64,000 nt of DNA from Clostridium sp. OF03-18AA (GTDB taxonomy: Bacteria; Bacillota; Clostridia; Lachnospirales; Lachnospiraceae). The stretch is taken from contig NZ_QUEP01000014.1 of NCBI RefSeq assembly GCF_003478035.1, positions 9,738 to 73,737 of the forward strand, in the 5' to 3' direction. Of this stretch, positions 33,475 to 43,165 are shown one piece after another; positions within the stretch are counted from its first letter, which is position 1; every line of letters starts with the position of its first letter. Position numbers and translations under genes: made by a program. The notes beneath the pieces were generated by a model. The model saw only the letters and a program-made list of their open reading frames with translations, did no database searches and was not told the DNA's origin.

Positions 33475-34652
33475 CACAGGAACCACCCTCCGATCATCAG
33501 GATCGCCGCAACCGGCACAAAGATCTCCAGGAACAGTTTCACAAGCTTTCCTTTTGCGACCGGAAGCTTTCCGCAGATCTTTCCTGTCTGCCCGTTCATC
33601 GCAAAGTAATAGAGTTCGTCTTTTCTGGCCTTATCCCTATATGTAAGGATCCACACCGGGAGCAGGGCATACTGCCACTTTGCGTCCCGGATATTTGTGT
33701 CACTCTGATCCACGCGGACTGCGGAGTACTGTCCCATCACGTCGTTTTTCAGCTGTTCCACCGTGTACTGCTTTACTTCCTGCTCCACCTCCGGCGTCAG
33801 AGCTTCTTTCTCCATATCCCGCTTTTCCGCCTGGAACCCCGAGAGGTATCCCATATCAAACGATTTCAGCTTTTCCATATCGAAGGGTAGAACGCCTTCC
33901 ACGAGTGCGCTGTTATTTTTCTTTAAGGCATTTCTCGTCACATTTCTGACATCGAGTTCCCCTGCGCGCTCCATCCGGTATTTTTTATGCTCTGTATACC
34001 GGATATTTCCTGCAACCCAGGTCCGCTGTTTTTCACCTTCCGCCTGGATCTTTCCGTCCACCTTGCAGCTGTACATCAGGTACGGGAAATACACGCCGGA
34101 GAACTTCTCGATCTGACTTTTTGAGAAAAAGTCATCCGGGATATATTTTTTCTTTTTGATCCAGTCAAGGAAGATCCCCGTCGCCTGTTTCTTATCCATC
34201 GCAAACGGGATCACATAGTCCGGCAGGAATTCCCCGGAAAGCTTTCCGGAGAGGACAACCGGGTTGTGGCAGTAATAGCAGAACGTCGCCGCTGTCGTGG
34301 CATCCGTCACGACCTCCGCACCGCAGCTCGGACAAATGTAGACGAGAGCGTCCTCTTTCTGATCTGTGCTGCCTGCACGGCCACTCTGTGCCATATCGGA
34401 TATTTGATCTGCACCTGTTTCGGTGCCTGCTTTCGCATTAACCCCGCTTTCTGCCTGTGCCTCCGTTCCCGCTGTCCCGGAGGTATCACCCCCATCCTGC
34501 ACACCGCTGGTCTCTGTTGAACTCAGAGCCGCGGCTTTCATCTCTTCCTCCGTAAATTCTGACATGCAGAACTCACAGCAGAATTTCTGCTTTTTCGGAT
34601 CAAAGACCACTGAGCCGCCGCAGTTGGGGCATTTATAACTTACAAGTGCCAT
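33474..34652 (-). CDS. TFIIB-type zinc-ribbon membrane protein (YdjG-like)
   Basis: A 392-residue protein; ATG 34652 follows AGGGGGAAA. It has an N-terminal zinc ribbon (CPNCGG...CEFC), a Ser/Thr/Ala-rich low-complexity linker (about 45-95), a second ribbon (CPSCGA...CYYC), a conserved central domain (YVIPFAMDKKQATGIF, VYFPYLMYSC, PVWILTYRD) and a C-terminal TM helix. Despite the TFIIB label these are membrane-associated proteins; B. subtilis YdjG acts with YdjH to recruit the SPFH partner YdjI. Translationally coupled to the TPM gene. Confidence 0.82.
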   Translation of the reverse strand: MALVSYKCPNCGGSVVFDPKKQKFCCEFCMSEFTEEEMKAAALSSTETSGVQDGGDTSGTAGTEAQAESGVNAKAGTETGADQISDMAQSGRAGSTDQKEDALVYICPSCGAEVVTDATTAATFCYYCHNPVVLSGKLSGEFLPDYVIPFAMDKKQATGIFLDWIKKKKYIPDDFFSKSQIEKFSGVYFPYLMYSCKVDGKIQAEGEKQRTWVAGNIRYTEHKKYRMERAGELDVRNVTRNALKKNNSALVEGVLPFDMEKLKSFDMGYLSGFQAEKRDMEKEALTPEVEQEVKQYTVEQLKNDVMGQYSAVRVDQSDTNIRDAKWQYALLPVWILTYRDKARKDELYYFAMNGQTGKICGKLPVAKGKLVKLFLEIFVPVAAILMIGGWFL

Positions 34653-34721
34653 CTCTTTTTCCCCCTGTATCTGGCATAACTCCCGGACTGTCATTCCGAA
34701 ACAATCCGGGAGCTGATTCTT

Positions 34722-36044
34722 TTATGGTCTCGGCTTTCCGCAGTTCGCACAAAAGTTTCCTTTATTTTCCTGACCGCAGGAGCAGGTCCAGACAGTGTCC
34801 GGGCGCTTCTTTCCGCAGTTTGAACAGAAATTGCCCATATTTACCTGTCCGCAGGAGCAGGTCCAGGAACCGCTCTCCTCCGGCTTCTTCTTTCCGCAGT
34901 TGGAGCAGAAGTTTCCGGTATTTCCCTCCTGACCACAGGAGCAGGTCCAGCCGGATAACGGCGCCATCTTTGCCGGTCCGCCGGATGTCTGCGGAGCCTG
35001 GGCAGCCATATTGGAAGCACCCTGCTGTCCCTGGGCAGCTGCCATGTCAAACAGTCCCTGGGCATTAAATCCGCCGTTCTGTGCAGCCATGTTCATTCCG
35101 GCGAACGCCATCATCGGGCCGGTCGAAGTGTTTTTCGCCGCACTCTGCATCGCCTCCGCCTGTGCATTTACGAGCTGCGCTGCCGCCATTCCAGGGTTGC
35201 GGAATGTCGCATTTCTCTGCAGCTCCTTGATCATCTTCTCGTCTTCCTCGGAGGCTTTCACGGAGCTCACTCCGATCTTGCTCACCGTGATCCCGTAGAC
35301 ATCGTCCCAGCTGTCGGAGAGGATCTCACGGAGCGCATTTGCAAGCTCCACCGTATGCCCCGGAAGTGCGCTGTAGCGGACTCCCATCCCGGAAATCTTT
35401 GCGAATGCCGGCTGCAGGGCTGTCAGGAGCTCGCTGCGAAGCTGGGAATCGATCTTGTCTCTCGTATAATCCTCCTCGATGTTTCCGCAGATGTTCTTAT
35501 AAAAGAGGATCGGATCCACCATCCGGTAGGAATATTCGCCGTGGCAGCGGATCGCAATATCCATGTCGAGACCGATGTTCTGGTCCACCACGCGGAACGG
35601 GACCGCATTCGCCGTGCCGTACTTGTTTCCGACGATCTCCTTTGTATTAAAGAAGTAGACTCTCTGGTCTCTCGCCGTGTCGCCGCCCATCGTGAAACGC
35701 TTTCCGAACTGCTTAAAGCTGTCCCCGATGCTCTTTCCGAGATTTCCGTAGAAGATACTCGGCTCCGCGGAGGTATCGTACACAAACTCTCCGGCTTCCG
35801 CGCAGACCTCAACGATCGCTCCCTGATCCACGATCATCATGCACTGTCCCTCATTGACCGCAATGATGGATCCGTTGGAGATCAGGTTGTCACTGTTTTT
35901 TGTGTTATAGCTTCTATTTGACTTTCTGTTTTCCCCTTTTTTGACAAGGACATCCGGTTCCATCGCCGGACAGTAGAAATACTCGCGCCAGGAATCTTCC
36001 AGCACGCTCTTTAACGCGCCGACACCAACCTTTAAAATACCCAT
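34722..36044 (-). CDS. SPFH-domain protein with three C-terminal zinc ribbons (YdjI-like)
   Basis: A 440-residue protein. The virion-core/SPFH region covers about 1-290 (QCMMIVDQGAIVEVCAEAGEFVYD, then a coiled region near VKASEEDEKMIKELQ). A flexible Ala/Gln/Met-rich segment follows (about 290-355). The C-terminus carries three repeats of WxCSCGQ...GNFCxNCGK, each a four-Cys zinc ribbon. SPFH proteins form membrane-associated oligomers; its relative YdjI docks at YdjG/YdjH. No pspA homologue is in the window, so the Psp branch, if present, lies elsewhere. Confidence 0.85.
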   Translation of the reverse strand: MGILKVGVGALKSVLEDSWREYFYCPAMEPDVLVKKGENRKSNRSYNTKNSDNLISNGSIIAVNEGQCMMIVDQGAIVEVCAEAGEFVYDTSAEPSIFYGNLGKSIGDSFKQFGKRFTMGGDTARDQRVYFFNTKEIVGNKYGTANAVPFRVVDQNIGLDMDIAIRCHGEYSYRMVDPILFYKNICGNIEEDYTRDKIDSQLRSELLTALQPAFAKISGMGVRYSALPGHTVELANALREILSDSWDDVYGITVSKIGVSSVKASEEDEKMIKELQRNATFRNPGMAAAQLVNAQAEAMQSAAKNTSTGPMMAFAGMNMAAQNGGFNAQGLFDMAAAQGQQGASNMAAQAPQTSGGPAKMAPLSGWTCSCGQEGNTGNFCSNCGKKKPEESGSWTCSCGQVNMGNFCSNCGKKRPDTVWTCSCGQENKGNFCANCGKPRP

Positions 36045-36061
36045 ATCCCATGTTCTCCTTT

Positions 36062-36892
36062 TTATTGTCTGTGTTCTTTCAGAAAGCGGATCTCTTCTGC
36101 ATATCCCGGAAGCTCATTCGGAGTCTCCAGACAGAACGGCAGATCGCGCAGCGCCGGGTGATTGATCACCCTGACAAGCGCCTCCGCACCGATCTCGCCT
36201 TCCCCGATCCGCGCGTGGCGGTCCTTTCCGGCTCCCCGCACATTCATGCTGTCGTTCAAATGGACCGCTTTCAGACGGTCGAGACCCACGATCCGGTCAA
36301 ACTCCGCCAGCACGCCGTCAAGATCATTTACAATGTCATACCCGGCATCCCAGACATGACACGTATCCATGCATACTCCCATCTTATCAGAAAGTTCGAC
36401 TCTGTCAAGAATTTCCCGAAGCTCCTCAAAGCTTCTCCCGACCTCGCTCCCCTTTCCGGCCATCGTCTCGAGGAGTACCGTCGTGTGGAGATCCGGACGC
36501 AGGATCTCATTCAACATTTCTGCGATATAAGTGATCCCAGCTTCCACGCCCTGTTTTACATGGCTTCCGGGATGAAAATTGTAGAGATTTCCCGGGATCG
36601 CCTCCATGCGCTCCAAGTCATCCGCCATGGTCCGCTTCGCGAAATCACGGATCTTTTCGTCCGCTGAGCAGCCGTTTAATGTATACGGAGCATGGGCCAC
36701 CAGTGTTCCGATCCCCAGCTCTTCCTTTAATTTTAAAAATGCCTGGATATCCTCATGGTCGAGCGGCTTTGCACTTCCGCCCCGTGGATTTCTCGTGAAA
36801 AACTGGAACGTCGTCGCTCCGATCTTTTCCGCGTCCTTTCCCATCGCGAGGAACCCCTTCGCAGAGGAGAGATGGCATCCGATATAAAACAT
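36062..36892 (-). CDS. nfo: Endonuclease IV (apurinic/apyrimidinic endonuclease)
   Basis: A 276-residue base-excision-repair nuclease that incises 5' to abasic sites. ATG 36892 follows GGAGGTAACAGG. Family motifs: [26 protein letters not shown] (metal ligand), [25 protein letters not shown] and DRHARIGEG, containing the His/Asp/Glu ligands of the three-zinc site. Length is typical. It lies 17 bp upstream of the SPFH gene and 57 bp downstream of the ABC permease, so it is probably part of the long minus-strand transcript. Confidence 0.94.
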   Translation of the reverse strand: MFYIGCHLSSAKGFLAMGKDAEKIGATTFQFFTRNPRGGSAKPLDHEDIQAFLKLKEELGIGTLVAHAPYTLNGCSADEKIRDFAKRTMADDLERMEAIPGNLYNFHPGSHVKQGVEAGITYIAEMLNEILRPDLHTTVLLETMAGKGSEVGRSFEELREILDRVELSDKMGVCMDTCHVWDAGYDIVNDLDGVLAEFDRIVGLDRLKAVHLNDSMNVRGAGKDRHARIGEGEIGAEALVRVINHPALRDLPFCLETPNELPGYAEEIRFLKEHRQ

Positions 36893-36932
36893 TCCTGTTA
36901 CCTCCACATGAATTTTTTCTCTCTGACTGTTC

Positions 36933-36947
36933 CGCCCGTAAAAAGTA
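36933..36947. repeat. Remnant of a family-B right end
   Basis: CCCGTAAAAAGTAAC matches the right terminus of complete family-B copies (CCCGTGAAAAGTAAC). It lies directly at the 3' end of the ABC permease gene, before its stop at 36950. Confidence 0.35.
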
Positions 36948-36949
36948 AC

Positions 36950-37870
36950 TCAGCGGGTACTCTGAAGATCAGCCTTTTTCTGTCTTCTCACCGGTTCCAG
37001 GAAAAAGACGGCTCCCCATATGAAGATCGCCGACAGGACAAGCTGCAGGATGAGGCTAAAGAAGACCCAGTGATCCGTGATCAGATTCCCAGCCTGACTT
37101 CCGAGAAAGTTCCGGATCTTAAAGTTTCCTCCGCCTCCCGCAACCTGGCCTTCCAGGATCTGCGCGAACGTGATCGCCGGATTCGCGAGCAGCAGATAGA
37201 CGGCCGCCCCGGAAGTCGGCTCAGGGATCGTCTCCCCCGCCCCCAGCACCATCATATTGATCTCTGTCTCCGAGATCCTCAGCAGGAACACATTCAGCAT
37301 GTACGTCCCCACCACGAGGACCACCATGATCCCGTAGGTGATGACATTCGAAAATGTCGAGCGCTTCATCAACGAAGAAGCGAAGATTCCAAGACTTCCG
37401 CAGTACAATGCAACGGTCACATAGCTGAACAGCAGCAGGAAGAGATCCTGCGAACTGATGCTCCCATAGATGAAGGTCAGCATCAGGACCGGAATACTCG
37501 AGAACACGAGGATCATCAGATGCGTGAACGCCGACGCGAGTTTTCCGATCACAATGTCGACCGGGCGGATCTTTGTCGTAAACATCAGCTCCAGCGTGTG
37601 GCGTTCCCGCTCCCCGCTGATGCTGGCCGACGTCAGCGCCGGCATGATGAACATCAGCATCATAAACTCCAGGGCAGCCACAAACGTGTAGAGCTGTAAA
37701 AAATTCTCATAGGTGACGGATCCGCTCACCTTTACCTGCGCGATGCTCTGGTACATGTTTAAGAGCGCCACCAGAGCCAGGATCCCGTTAAAGATCATGA
37801 TGATGAGCGGGATCCGGAAACTTCTCGACCGGACCAGCATTTCCCTCTTATAGACCGGATTATTCTTCAC
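36950..37870 (-). CDS. ABC-2 type transporter permease
   Basis: A 306-residue membrane protein with six predicted TM helices. It starts NPVYKREMLVRSRSF, a typical cytoplasmic lead to TM1, and has the ISGERERHTLELMFTT motif conserved in ABC-2 permeases of the NatB/YhaP type. It begins with GTG inside the last codons of the ATPase gene. Together they form an ABC-2 exporter controlled by the VanRS-like pair upstream. Substrate unknown; a peptide or stress function is possible. Confidence 0.85.
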   Translation of the reverse strand: MKNNPVYKREMLVRSRSFRIPLIIMIFNGILALVALLNMYQSIAQVKVSGSVTYENFLQLYTFVAALEFMMLMFIMPALTSASISGERERHTLELMFTTKIRPVDIVIGKLASAFTHLMILVFSSIPVLMLTFIYGSISSQDLFLLLFSYVTVALYCGSLGIFASSLMKRSTFSNVITYGIMVVLVVGTYMLNVFLLRISETEINMMVLGAGETIPEPTSGAAVYLLLANPAITFAQILEGQVAGGGGNFKIRNFLGSQAGNLITDHWVFFSLILQLVLSAIFIWGAVFFLEPVRRQKKADLQSTR

Positions 37871-38810
37871 TCGTCATCACCACCTTTTCCATATCATGAT
37901 CCGTGATCTGCATGAAGATGCTCTCCAGGTCCCCCTGTTCTCTCCAGAATCCGCAGATCCCGATGTTATGCGCTACCAGTTTTGCGAGAAGCATCGCTTC
38001 CGCGTCCTTTCCGCCGTGGAATCCCACGACGAGGTCGTTTCCTTCCACCGTGATCGTCCGGACCTCCGGCTCTGCCCTGAGAAACTGTACCGCCTCCCGG
38101 ACATTCTCGACAACCTGGACACGGATCGGGTTCGAATCATTGACCTGCTTTAAGATATCCCCCATGTTTCCGGACAGAACGATCTTTCCGGCATCAATGA
38201 TCCCGATATCGGTACACATCTGCGCCAACTCCGAGAGGATATGGGAGCTCACAAGGATCGTCTTTCCCTCCGCGCACAGCTCCTTTAAGAGCTCCTTGAA
38301 TTCCACACGCGCTCTCGGGTCCATCCCGGAGGTCGGCTCGTCCAGGATCAGAAGCTTCGGATCGTGGATCATTGCGCGGGCCAGACAGAGCCGCTGCTTC
38401 ATTCCGCGCGAAAGACTGTCCACGAAAAAGTCTTCCTTATCCGCAAGCTTTACCTGTTCCAGGAGGTTTGTACACCGCTCTCTCGCCACCAGGCCGGAAA
38501 GCCCGTAACAGGAGGCAAAAAAGTCCATGTATTCCCAGACTTTCAGATTGTCATACAGACCAAATTCATCCGGAACGTATCCAAACAGATCCTTCACCTG
38601 GTCCCGGTAGCAGAACGCATCTTTTCCGTCGATCAGGACAGAACCTTCATCCGCATTCAGGAGTCCCGTGATGATACGGATCGCTGTGGTCTTTCCGGCT
38701 CCGTTCGGTCCGACAAAGCCGTAAAGCGCTCCCTCCGCAACTTCCATGTCGAGTCCGGAGAGCGCCTCAAAATTGCCAAATTTCTTTTTCAGTCCCTGTA
38801 TCTTCAGCAT
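37860..38810 (-). CDS. ABC transporter ATP-binding protein
   Basis: A 316-residue ATPase. Walker A is GPNGAGKTT (about 34-42), Q-loop within YVPDEFGLYDNL, signature motif LSRGMKQRL, Walker B LLILDEPTSGMDP, and switch His in SSHILSELAQ. The C-terminal ~90 residues are the extension seen in ABC-2 exporter ATPases. Its ATG overlaps the stop of the 824-aa membrane-protein gene (TGATG), and its 3' end overlaps the permease gene, so all three proteins are made in a coupled manner. Confidence 0.93.
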   Translation of the reverse strand: MLKIQGLKKKFGNFEALSGLDMEVAEGALYGFVGPNGAGKTTAIRIITGLLNADEGSVLIDGKDAFCYRDQVKDLFGYVPDEFGLYDNLKVWEYMDFFASCYGLSGLVARERCTNLLEQVKLADKEDFFVDSLSRGMKQRLCLARAMIHDPKLLILDEPTSGMDPRARVEFKELLKELCAEGKTILVSSHILSELAQMCTDIGIIDAGKIVLSGNMGDILKQVNDSNPIRVQVVENVREAVQFLRAEPEVRTITVEGNDLVVGFHGGKDAEAMLLAKLVAHNIGICGFWREQGDLESIFMQITDHDMEKVVMTSEE

Positions 38811-41284
38811 CAGTTTTCCCTCCCCGTGACCATCAGGAGCGGAAGTGCCTGACTGGTTCCATTCTCCGCGTCATTCCCGCCGGAATAGCGGACCGTGATC
38901 TTTCCGTCCGCGGCAATGTAATCGCTCAGTTCCTCCCTCGTAAAATCCTGTTTCCGGATATCGACCGGATCGTAGGTTCCCGTCTTCTCATTATAAAATG
39001 ACGCTTCTCCGGAAAACCGGCCGATATAGGAATATCTCGCATCCTCGAAAAACTGCTCCGAAACAGGCAGGAAGGAATATGTCCCGATCTGAATATCCGT
39101 TCCCGGATCATATTCCACGATCACCGGATCCGTTCCGTACAGGACCATGGCGTTTCCGTAGCTGACGCCCATTCCGGTACTCACAGACGGCTCCGCCATC
39201 TGACCACAGCGGTAGATCTCCCCGTCCTTTCCCATCTGACAGCTCACCGATTCCGTATAGAACGTCTTTCCGTCCTGGTTGTCAGCAGGGATTCCGGCCG
39301 ATCCCGCGTAGGATGACGGAATAAAGCCGCCGAGTCGGACTTCCGGGTTATATCTGGAATAATAATGATCCGCAAAATATCCTCCGAGACCGGATTTCTG
39401 AATATTTTCCATGTACTCCTCGTTCGAATCGTCCGCGCGGTCCGGATAGCCGCAGACCCGATCCGCGAGCAGCCATGTCATTCCGACCGGCCATACCAGA
39501 AGCTTCTCATTCTCCAGTTCGATCCTCTGTCCCGGCTCCAGATCGCCCAGGATCACGACCTGTCCGTAGAGATAGACCGCCGCATTTTCCAGCTTCACAG
39601 GCAGATGATTCTCAACATAACCGCTGATCTTTCCGCCCGATACCGTGAGACTGGCATCCGTTTTGCCCTGCATCTCTGTCTCCCGTTCCAGAAGAAAATA
39701 CCGGGAGTCAAACGCTTTTGATCTTCTGCTGAAGATCACGGTGTCATCCGCCTCTTTCCGGATCCCAATCGCAGCCTGAATGTTCTTTTCAAAGTTCTCC
39801 ACGCGGACCGTATCATACCGTCCGCTCCTTGTCAGCGGGGAGACCCGGTAGTCCGGCGTGAGCTTCACGGAAAATCCGCTGCTGTCCGGCGTCCGGATAT
39901 TTAAGAATGTCTTCTCACGGACGGTATCGTTCTCCGCATCCAGGATCGTCGCACTTGTACAGAACTCACTCGTGAATCTCGTCTTTCCTCCCATCGCCCA
40001 GATCACAACGCAGGCTGCTGCCGAAAAGACAAGCAAAGAACCGCCGTAATACCTGTTCAGTCCTTTTCTTTTCAGCATCAGATAGAGACCCGGCCCCGCG
40101 ATGACCAGATATCCAAAGATCACAAAGCCGTAGAGGACAAGGTTCGGAAGCCGCTTCGCATTTCCTCCGCTCACAAGATTCTGGGCATTCCAGTAGCCGG
40201 CATCCCGGCCATAGGAATAGTAATAGATCCTGTTCAGTTCTTCCTCCCGGAACACCTCCCCGAGAAACCAGGCCGCGTAGGAAGGATTTCGTTTCACGAA
40301 GCCGGTGATCTCCGAAAGATCGATCCCCAGAACGCCGATCCGTCCGTTTCCGCAGCTCATGATCTTTAAGAGCGGGGTCCCGTCTGTGACCATCCGTTCC
40401 GAAGCACCCGGAATCTCCGCCTGCGCATAGTTTAAGCGCACCTCAGATTCTGCCGGATTCTGATCCGCGTACTCGGTTCCCATTCCGATCCACACGGTCT
40501 TCGCGTCCTCCAGCGTGATATCCGTCTGCATTTCACTCAGGAGTTCCAGTGTTTTCCCGCCGTTTTTTCCGGTGCCGAGGATCAGGGTACCACCGTCGCT
40601 CACCCAGTCCGCCACGGCCTCTTTCTGTGCCTGGTTAAGAGTCCCGCAGTCGATCCCGTTTACAATGAGCAGGTCGAACATCGAAAGTCCTCTCGGGTCA
40701 TCCGGAAAGTCCTCCTTCGCGATCTCGACCGTTTTCGACTGGACCATCCCGTAATTCAGACCGACTCCGTCGAGCCAGTTTAAGTTTCCCGGTCTGTTTT
40801 CGATAACTCCCGCAAGGAGACGGCTCTCTTCCTTTGAAACGTCAAAATCCATGGAGGTTTCCCCCATGGTCCTGTTTTTCGCGTCTTTTAATGTCAGATA
40901 GATCCTGCCGTTTTTCTGCCCCAGCGGGACGTAGAGCTCCATGTTCTTTGTCTCCGCAGGCGAAACCTCGACCGACCAGGAATATTCATACGGTTCCGCC
41001 GTCCCGTTGTTTACGCTCTCCAGCGTCGACACGGTAAGAGTCCCCTGAAACGCACTCTCCGACTGGCCGTAGAGGCGGATCTTTAACGGGACAAAACTCC
41101 CGAGCCTGGCCGTCTTCCCATACACGGCCGTGATGTCCAGAGCGACCGGAGCTTTCGCCTGTTCTTCCTGATCCAGGCTGACTCCGTAGAGTTCCGAATC
41201 CCCGGCAAAAGCGGGAAAGCTGTCCGCCGTCACAAGGACGGCAGCCATACACCCAAAAAGCAGATATTTTTTCGTCTGATTCAT
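38810..41284 (-). CDS. Large exported membrane protein linked to the ABC exporter
   Basis: An 824-residue protein with an N-terminal signal peptide (about 1-28, ending AFAGD), an extracellular beta-rich region, an internal segment resembling a class I glutamine-amidotransferase-like fold (FDLLIVNGIDCGTLNQ...GGTLILGTG, about 205-245), two TM helices near 385-440, and a long extracellular C-terminal half. I do not recognise a named family beyond its similarity in layout to large proteins encoded with ABC-2 exporters. ATG 41284 follows AGGGGAAAT. Coupled to the ATPase gene, so it is probably part of the transport complex. Confidence 0.7.
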   Translation of the reverse strand: MNQTKKYLLFGCMAAVLVTADSFPAFAGDSELYGVSLDQEEQAKAPVALDITAVYGKTARLGSFVPLKIRLYGQSESAFQGTLTVSTLESVNNGTAEPYEYSWSVEVSPAETKNMELYVPLGQKNGRIYLTLKDAKNRTMGETSMDFDVSKEESRLLAGVIENRPGNLNWLDGVGLNYGMVQSKTVEIAKEDFPDDPRGLSMFDLLIVNGIDCGTLNQAQKEAVADWVSDGGTLILGTGKNGGKTLELLSEMQTDITLEDAKTVWIGMGTEYADQNPAESEVRLNYAQAEIPGASERMVTDGTPLLKIMSCGNGRIGVLGIDLSEITGFVKRNPSYAAWFLGEVFREEELNRIYYYSYGRDAGYWNAQNLVSGGNAKRLPNLVLYGFVIFGYLVIAGPGLYLMLKRKGLNRYYGGSLLVFSAAACVVIWAMGGKTRFTSEFCTSATILDAENDTVREKTFLNIRTPDSSGFSVKLTPDYRVSPLTRSGRYDTVRVENFEKNIQAAIGIRKEADDTVIFSRRSKAFDSRYFLLERETEMQGKTDASLTVSGGKISGYVENHLPVKLENAAVYLYGQVVILGDLEPGQRIELENEKLLVWPVGMTWLLADRVCGYPDRADDSNEEYMENIQKSGLGGYFADHYYSRYNPEVRLGGFIPSSYAGSAGIPADNQDGKTFYTESVSCQMGKDGEIYRCGQMAEPSVSTGMGVSYGNAMVLYGTDPVIVEYDPGTDIQIGTYSFLPVSEQFFEDARYSYIGRFSGEASFYNEKTGTYDPVDIRKQDFTREELSDYIAADGKITVRYSGGNDAENGTSQALPLLMVTGREN

Positions 41285-41302
41285 ATATTTCCCCTGATAT
41301 TC

Positions 41303-42445
41303 CTAGCGTGAAGCATTGCCTGCAAAATTTTCCTTATTCACATCAAAATCCACCTTCAGCTTTACGGTGAACACCGTTCCGTTCAGGTCACTGGCCACGC
41401 TGATCGTTCCGCCATGCATGTCCACGATGCTCTTTGCAATGGCAAGTCCCAGACCGGTTCCTCCGGTCTTTGATGAGCGGGACTGCTCCACGCGGTAAAA
41501 TTTATTGAAGATCAGCGGCAGCTCCTCCGCCGGGATCACATAGCCGTAGTTCGTGACGGACACCGTGACTATATCGTCCTTCGCGAGCACCTGGACCAGG
41601 ACTTTCTTTCCTTCGGCCCCGTATTTGATCGCGTTGTTGATCAGGTTGTCGAAAAGTCTCGCGAGGAGATTTCCGTCCGCCGTGATCACCTGGGACGGGA
41701 CATTGCTCTTTAACTCGTAAGTCAGGTCCTTATCCATAAAACTCGGATAAAATTCCTCCAAAAGCTGCCCGAGAAGCTTAACGATGTCCACTTTTCCGAC
41801 GTTCATGGAAATCCTGCCGTAGTTCATCTTCGTAAAGCCGAAGAGATCTTCGATCAGTTTTTCCAGGCGTTTTGCCTTCACATAGGCGATATCGATATAC
41901 TTTTTCTGCATCTCCTGGCTGATCGCCGGTCCGGAGGAGAGAAGCTCCAGATAGCCGATGATGGACGTGAGCGGTGTCCGAAGGTCATGGGCGACGTTCG
42001 TGATCAGCTCATTCTTCGTCCGCTCCGATTCGCGCTCCTTATCCATAAGCTTCCGGATATCTGCTTCCATCCTGTTCAGATTGGATGCCATTGCAGAGAA
42101 TTCATCGTCTCCCACGACCTCGATCTGGGTATTCAGATCGCCTTCGGAGATGTTCTGGATCGCCATCGCGATCTTTCCGATGTATTTCATCGTCTTTCTC
42201 TCAAGCAGCAGAAGCGTGAGGGAAAAGACTCCGATCCCGATGAGGACATAGAGGATCGTCGTGATCGTCCCCATCCGGAAGATCTGGAAGATCATCATAT
42301 TCGCGTACCTGGTCTGGTCCAGATATGCCAGCAGAAGGTTGATATTCATGATCAGGAACGCGTCCACCAGACATGCGATCAGAGCGCTGTAAAAGATATT
42401 GACCGCGATCTGCGTGTAAAAGTTTCTGCTCCAGTCACTTTTCAA
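41303..42445 (-). CDS. Sensor histidine kinase (VanS-like)
   Basis: A 380-residue membrane kinase. Two TM helices (about 12-36 and 55-78) bracket a very short loop, followed by HAMP (about 80-130), HisKA with NVAHDLRTPLTSIIGYLELL (phospho-His) and HATPase (LFDNLINNAIKYG, GGTGLGLAIAKSIVDMHGG). The short external loop means it probably senses membrane or cell-envelope state rather than a bulky ligand. It starts with TTG inside the end of the regulator gene, so translation is coupled. Confidence 0.9.
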   Translation of the reverse strand: MKSDWSRNFYTQIAVNIFYSALIACLVDAFLIMNINLLLAYLDQTRYANMMIFQIFRMGTITTILYVLIGIGVFSLTLLLLERKTMKYIGKIAMAIQNISEGDLNTQIEVVGDDEFSAMASNLNRMEADIRKLMDKERESERTKNELITNVAHDLRTPLTSIIGYLELLSSGPAISQEMQKKYIDIAYVKAKRLEKLIEDLFGFTKMNYGRISMNVGKVDIVKLLGQLLEEFYPSFMDKDLTYELKSNVPSQVITADGNLLARLFDNLINNAIKYGAEGKKVLVQVLAKDDIVTVSVTNYGYVIPAEELPLIFNKFYRVEQSRSSKTGGTGLGLAIAKSIVDMHGGTISVASDLNGTVFTVKLKVDFDVNKENFAGNASR

Positions 42446-43139
42446 TTTTGTATCCTACCCCCCAGACCGTCGTGATGATCTTATCCTGTCTCGTGTCTTC
42501 TTTCATCTTTCCGCGCAGTCTCCGGATATGTACCATGACGGTATTGTTTGCCTCGTATACTTTTTCGTTCCACACCTTCTCAAAGATTTCATCCGTGCTG
42601 AACACGCGGCCCGGATTCGACGCGAGAAGGTACAGGATATCGAACTCGATCGGAGTCAGCTTGATCTCCTCCCCGTACACGATGACCTTGTGGTTGTCTT
42701 TGTTGATCGAGAGTCCGCGGATCGTGATCTCGTTCTTTGCCGCCTTTCCGGTATTGCTGTTCGGGTTTAACTGGGTATAACGGCGGAGCTGGGATTTCAC
42801 GCGGGCCGTGAGTTCAAGCGGATTGAACGGTTTTACCACATAGTCATCCGCGCCGGTCCCAAGTCCCAGGATCTTGTCGAGATCCGTTGATTTCGCACTC
42901 AGCATGATGATCGGGATGTTGTTCGTCTCCCGGATCTTTCTGCACATCTCGAGTCCGTCCATTCCCGGCATCATGATGTCCAGGAGCACCAGATGGATCT
43001 CCTCCTTTTCCAGGATCTCCAGTCCCTCTTTCGCATTGTTTGCCTTAAATACTTTATATCCATCGCTGACCAGGTAGATCTCCACAAGGTCCGCGATCTC
43101 TTTCTCATCATCCACAACAAGGATTGCGATCTGTTCCAT
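42435..43139 (-). CDS. OmpR-family response regulator (VanR-like)
   Basis: A 234-residue regulator. Receiver domain about 1-120: acidic pair DDE at 10-12, phospho-acceptor Asp54 (VLLDIMMPG), Lys in YVVKPFNP. C-terminal winged helix (about 135-232): LTPIEFDILYLLASNPGRVFS and the recognition helix near NNTVMVHIRRLRGKM. Ribosome site AAAAGGAGGA. First gene of regulator-kinase-membrane protein-ABC. It presumably drives its own operon. A family-A structured repeat ends 27 bp upstream of its start. Confidence 0.92.
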   Translation of the reverse strand: MEQIAILVVDDEKEIADLVEIYLVSDGYKVFKANNAKEGLEILEKEEIHLVLLDIMMPGMDGLEMCRKIRETNNIPIIMLSAKSTDLDKILGLGTGADDYVVKPFNPLELTARVKSQLRRYTQLNPNSNTGKAAKNEITIRGLSINKDNHKVIVYGEEIKLTPIEFDILYLLASNPGRVFSTDEIFEKVWNEKVYEANNTVMVHIRRLRGKMKEDTRQDKIITTVWGVGYKIEK

Positions 43140-43165
43140 GATTTGTCCTCCTTTTTAGGTTTCTT

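Noticed and set aside
36755..37699. Open frame of 314 codons on the plus strand, opposite endonuclease IV and the ABC permease
   Set aside because: It is antisense to two well-supported genes, has an Arg/His/Asp-rich composition typical of shadow frames and no ribosome site.
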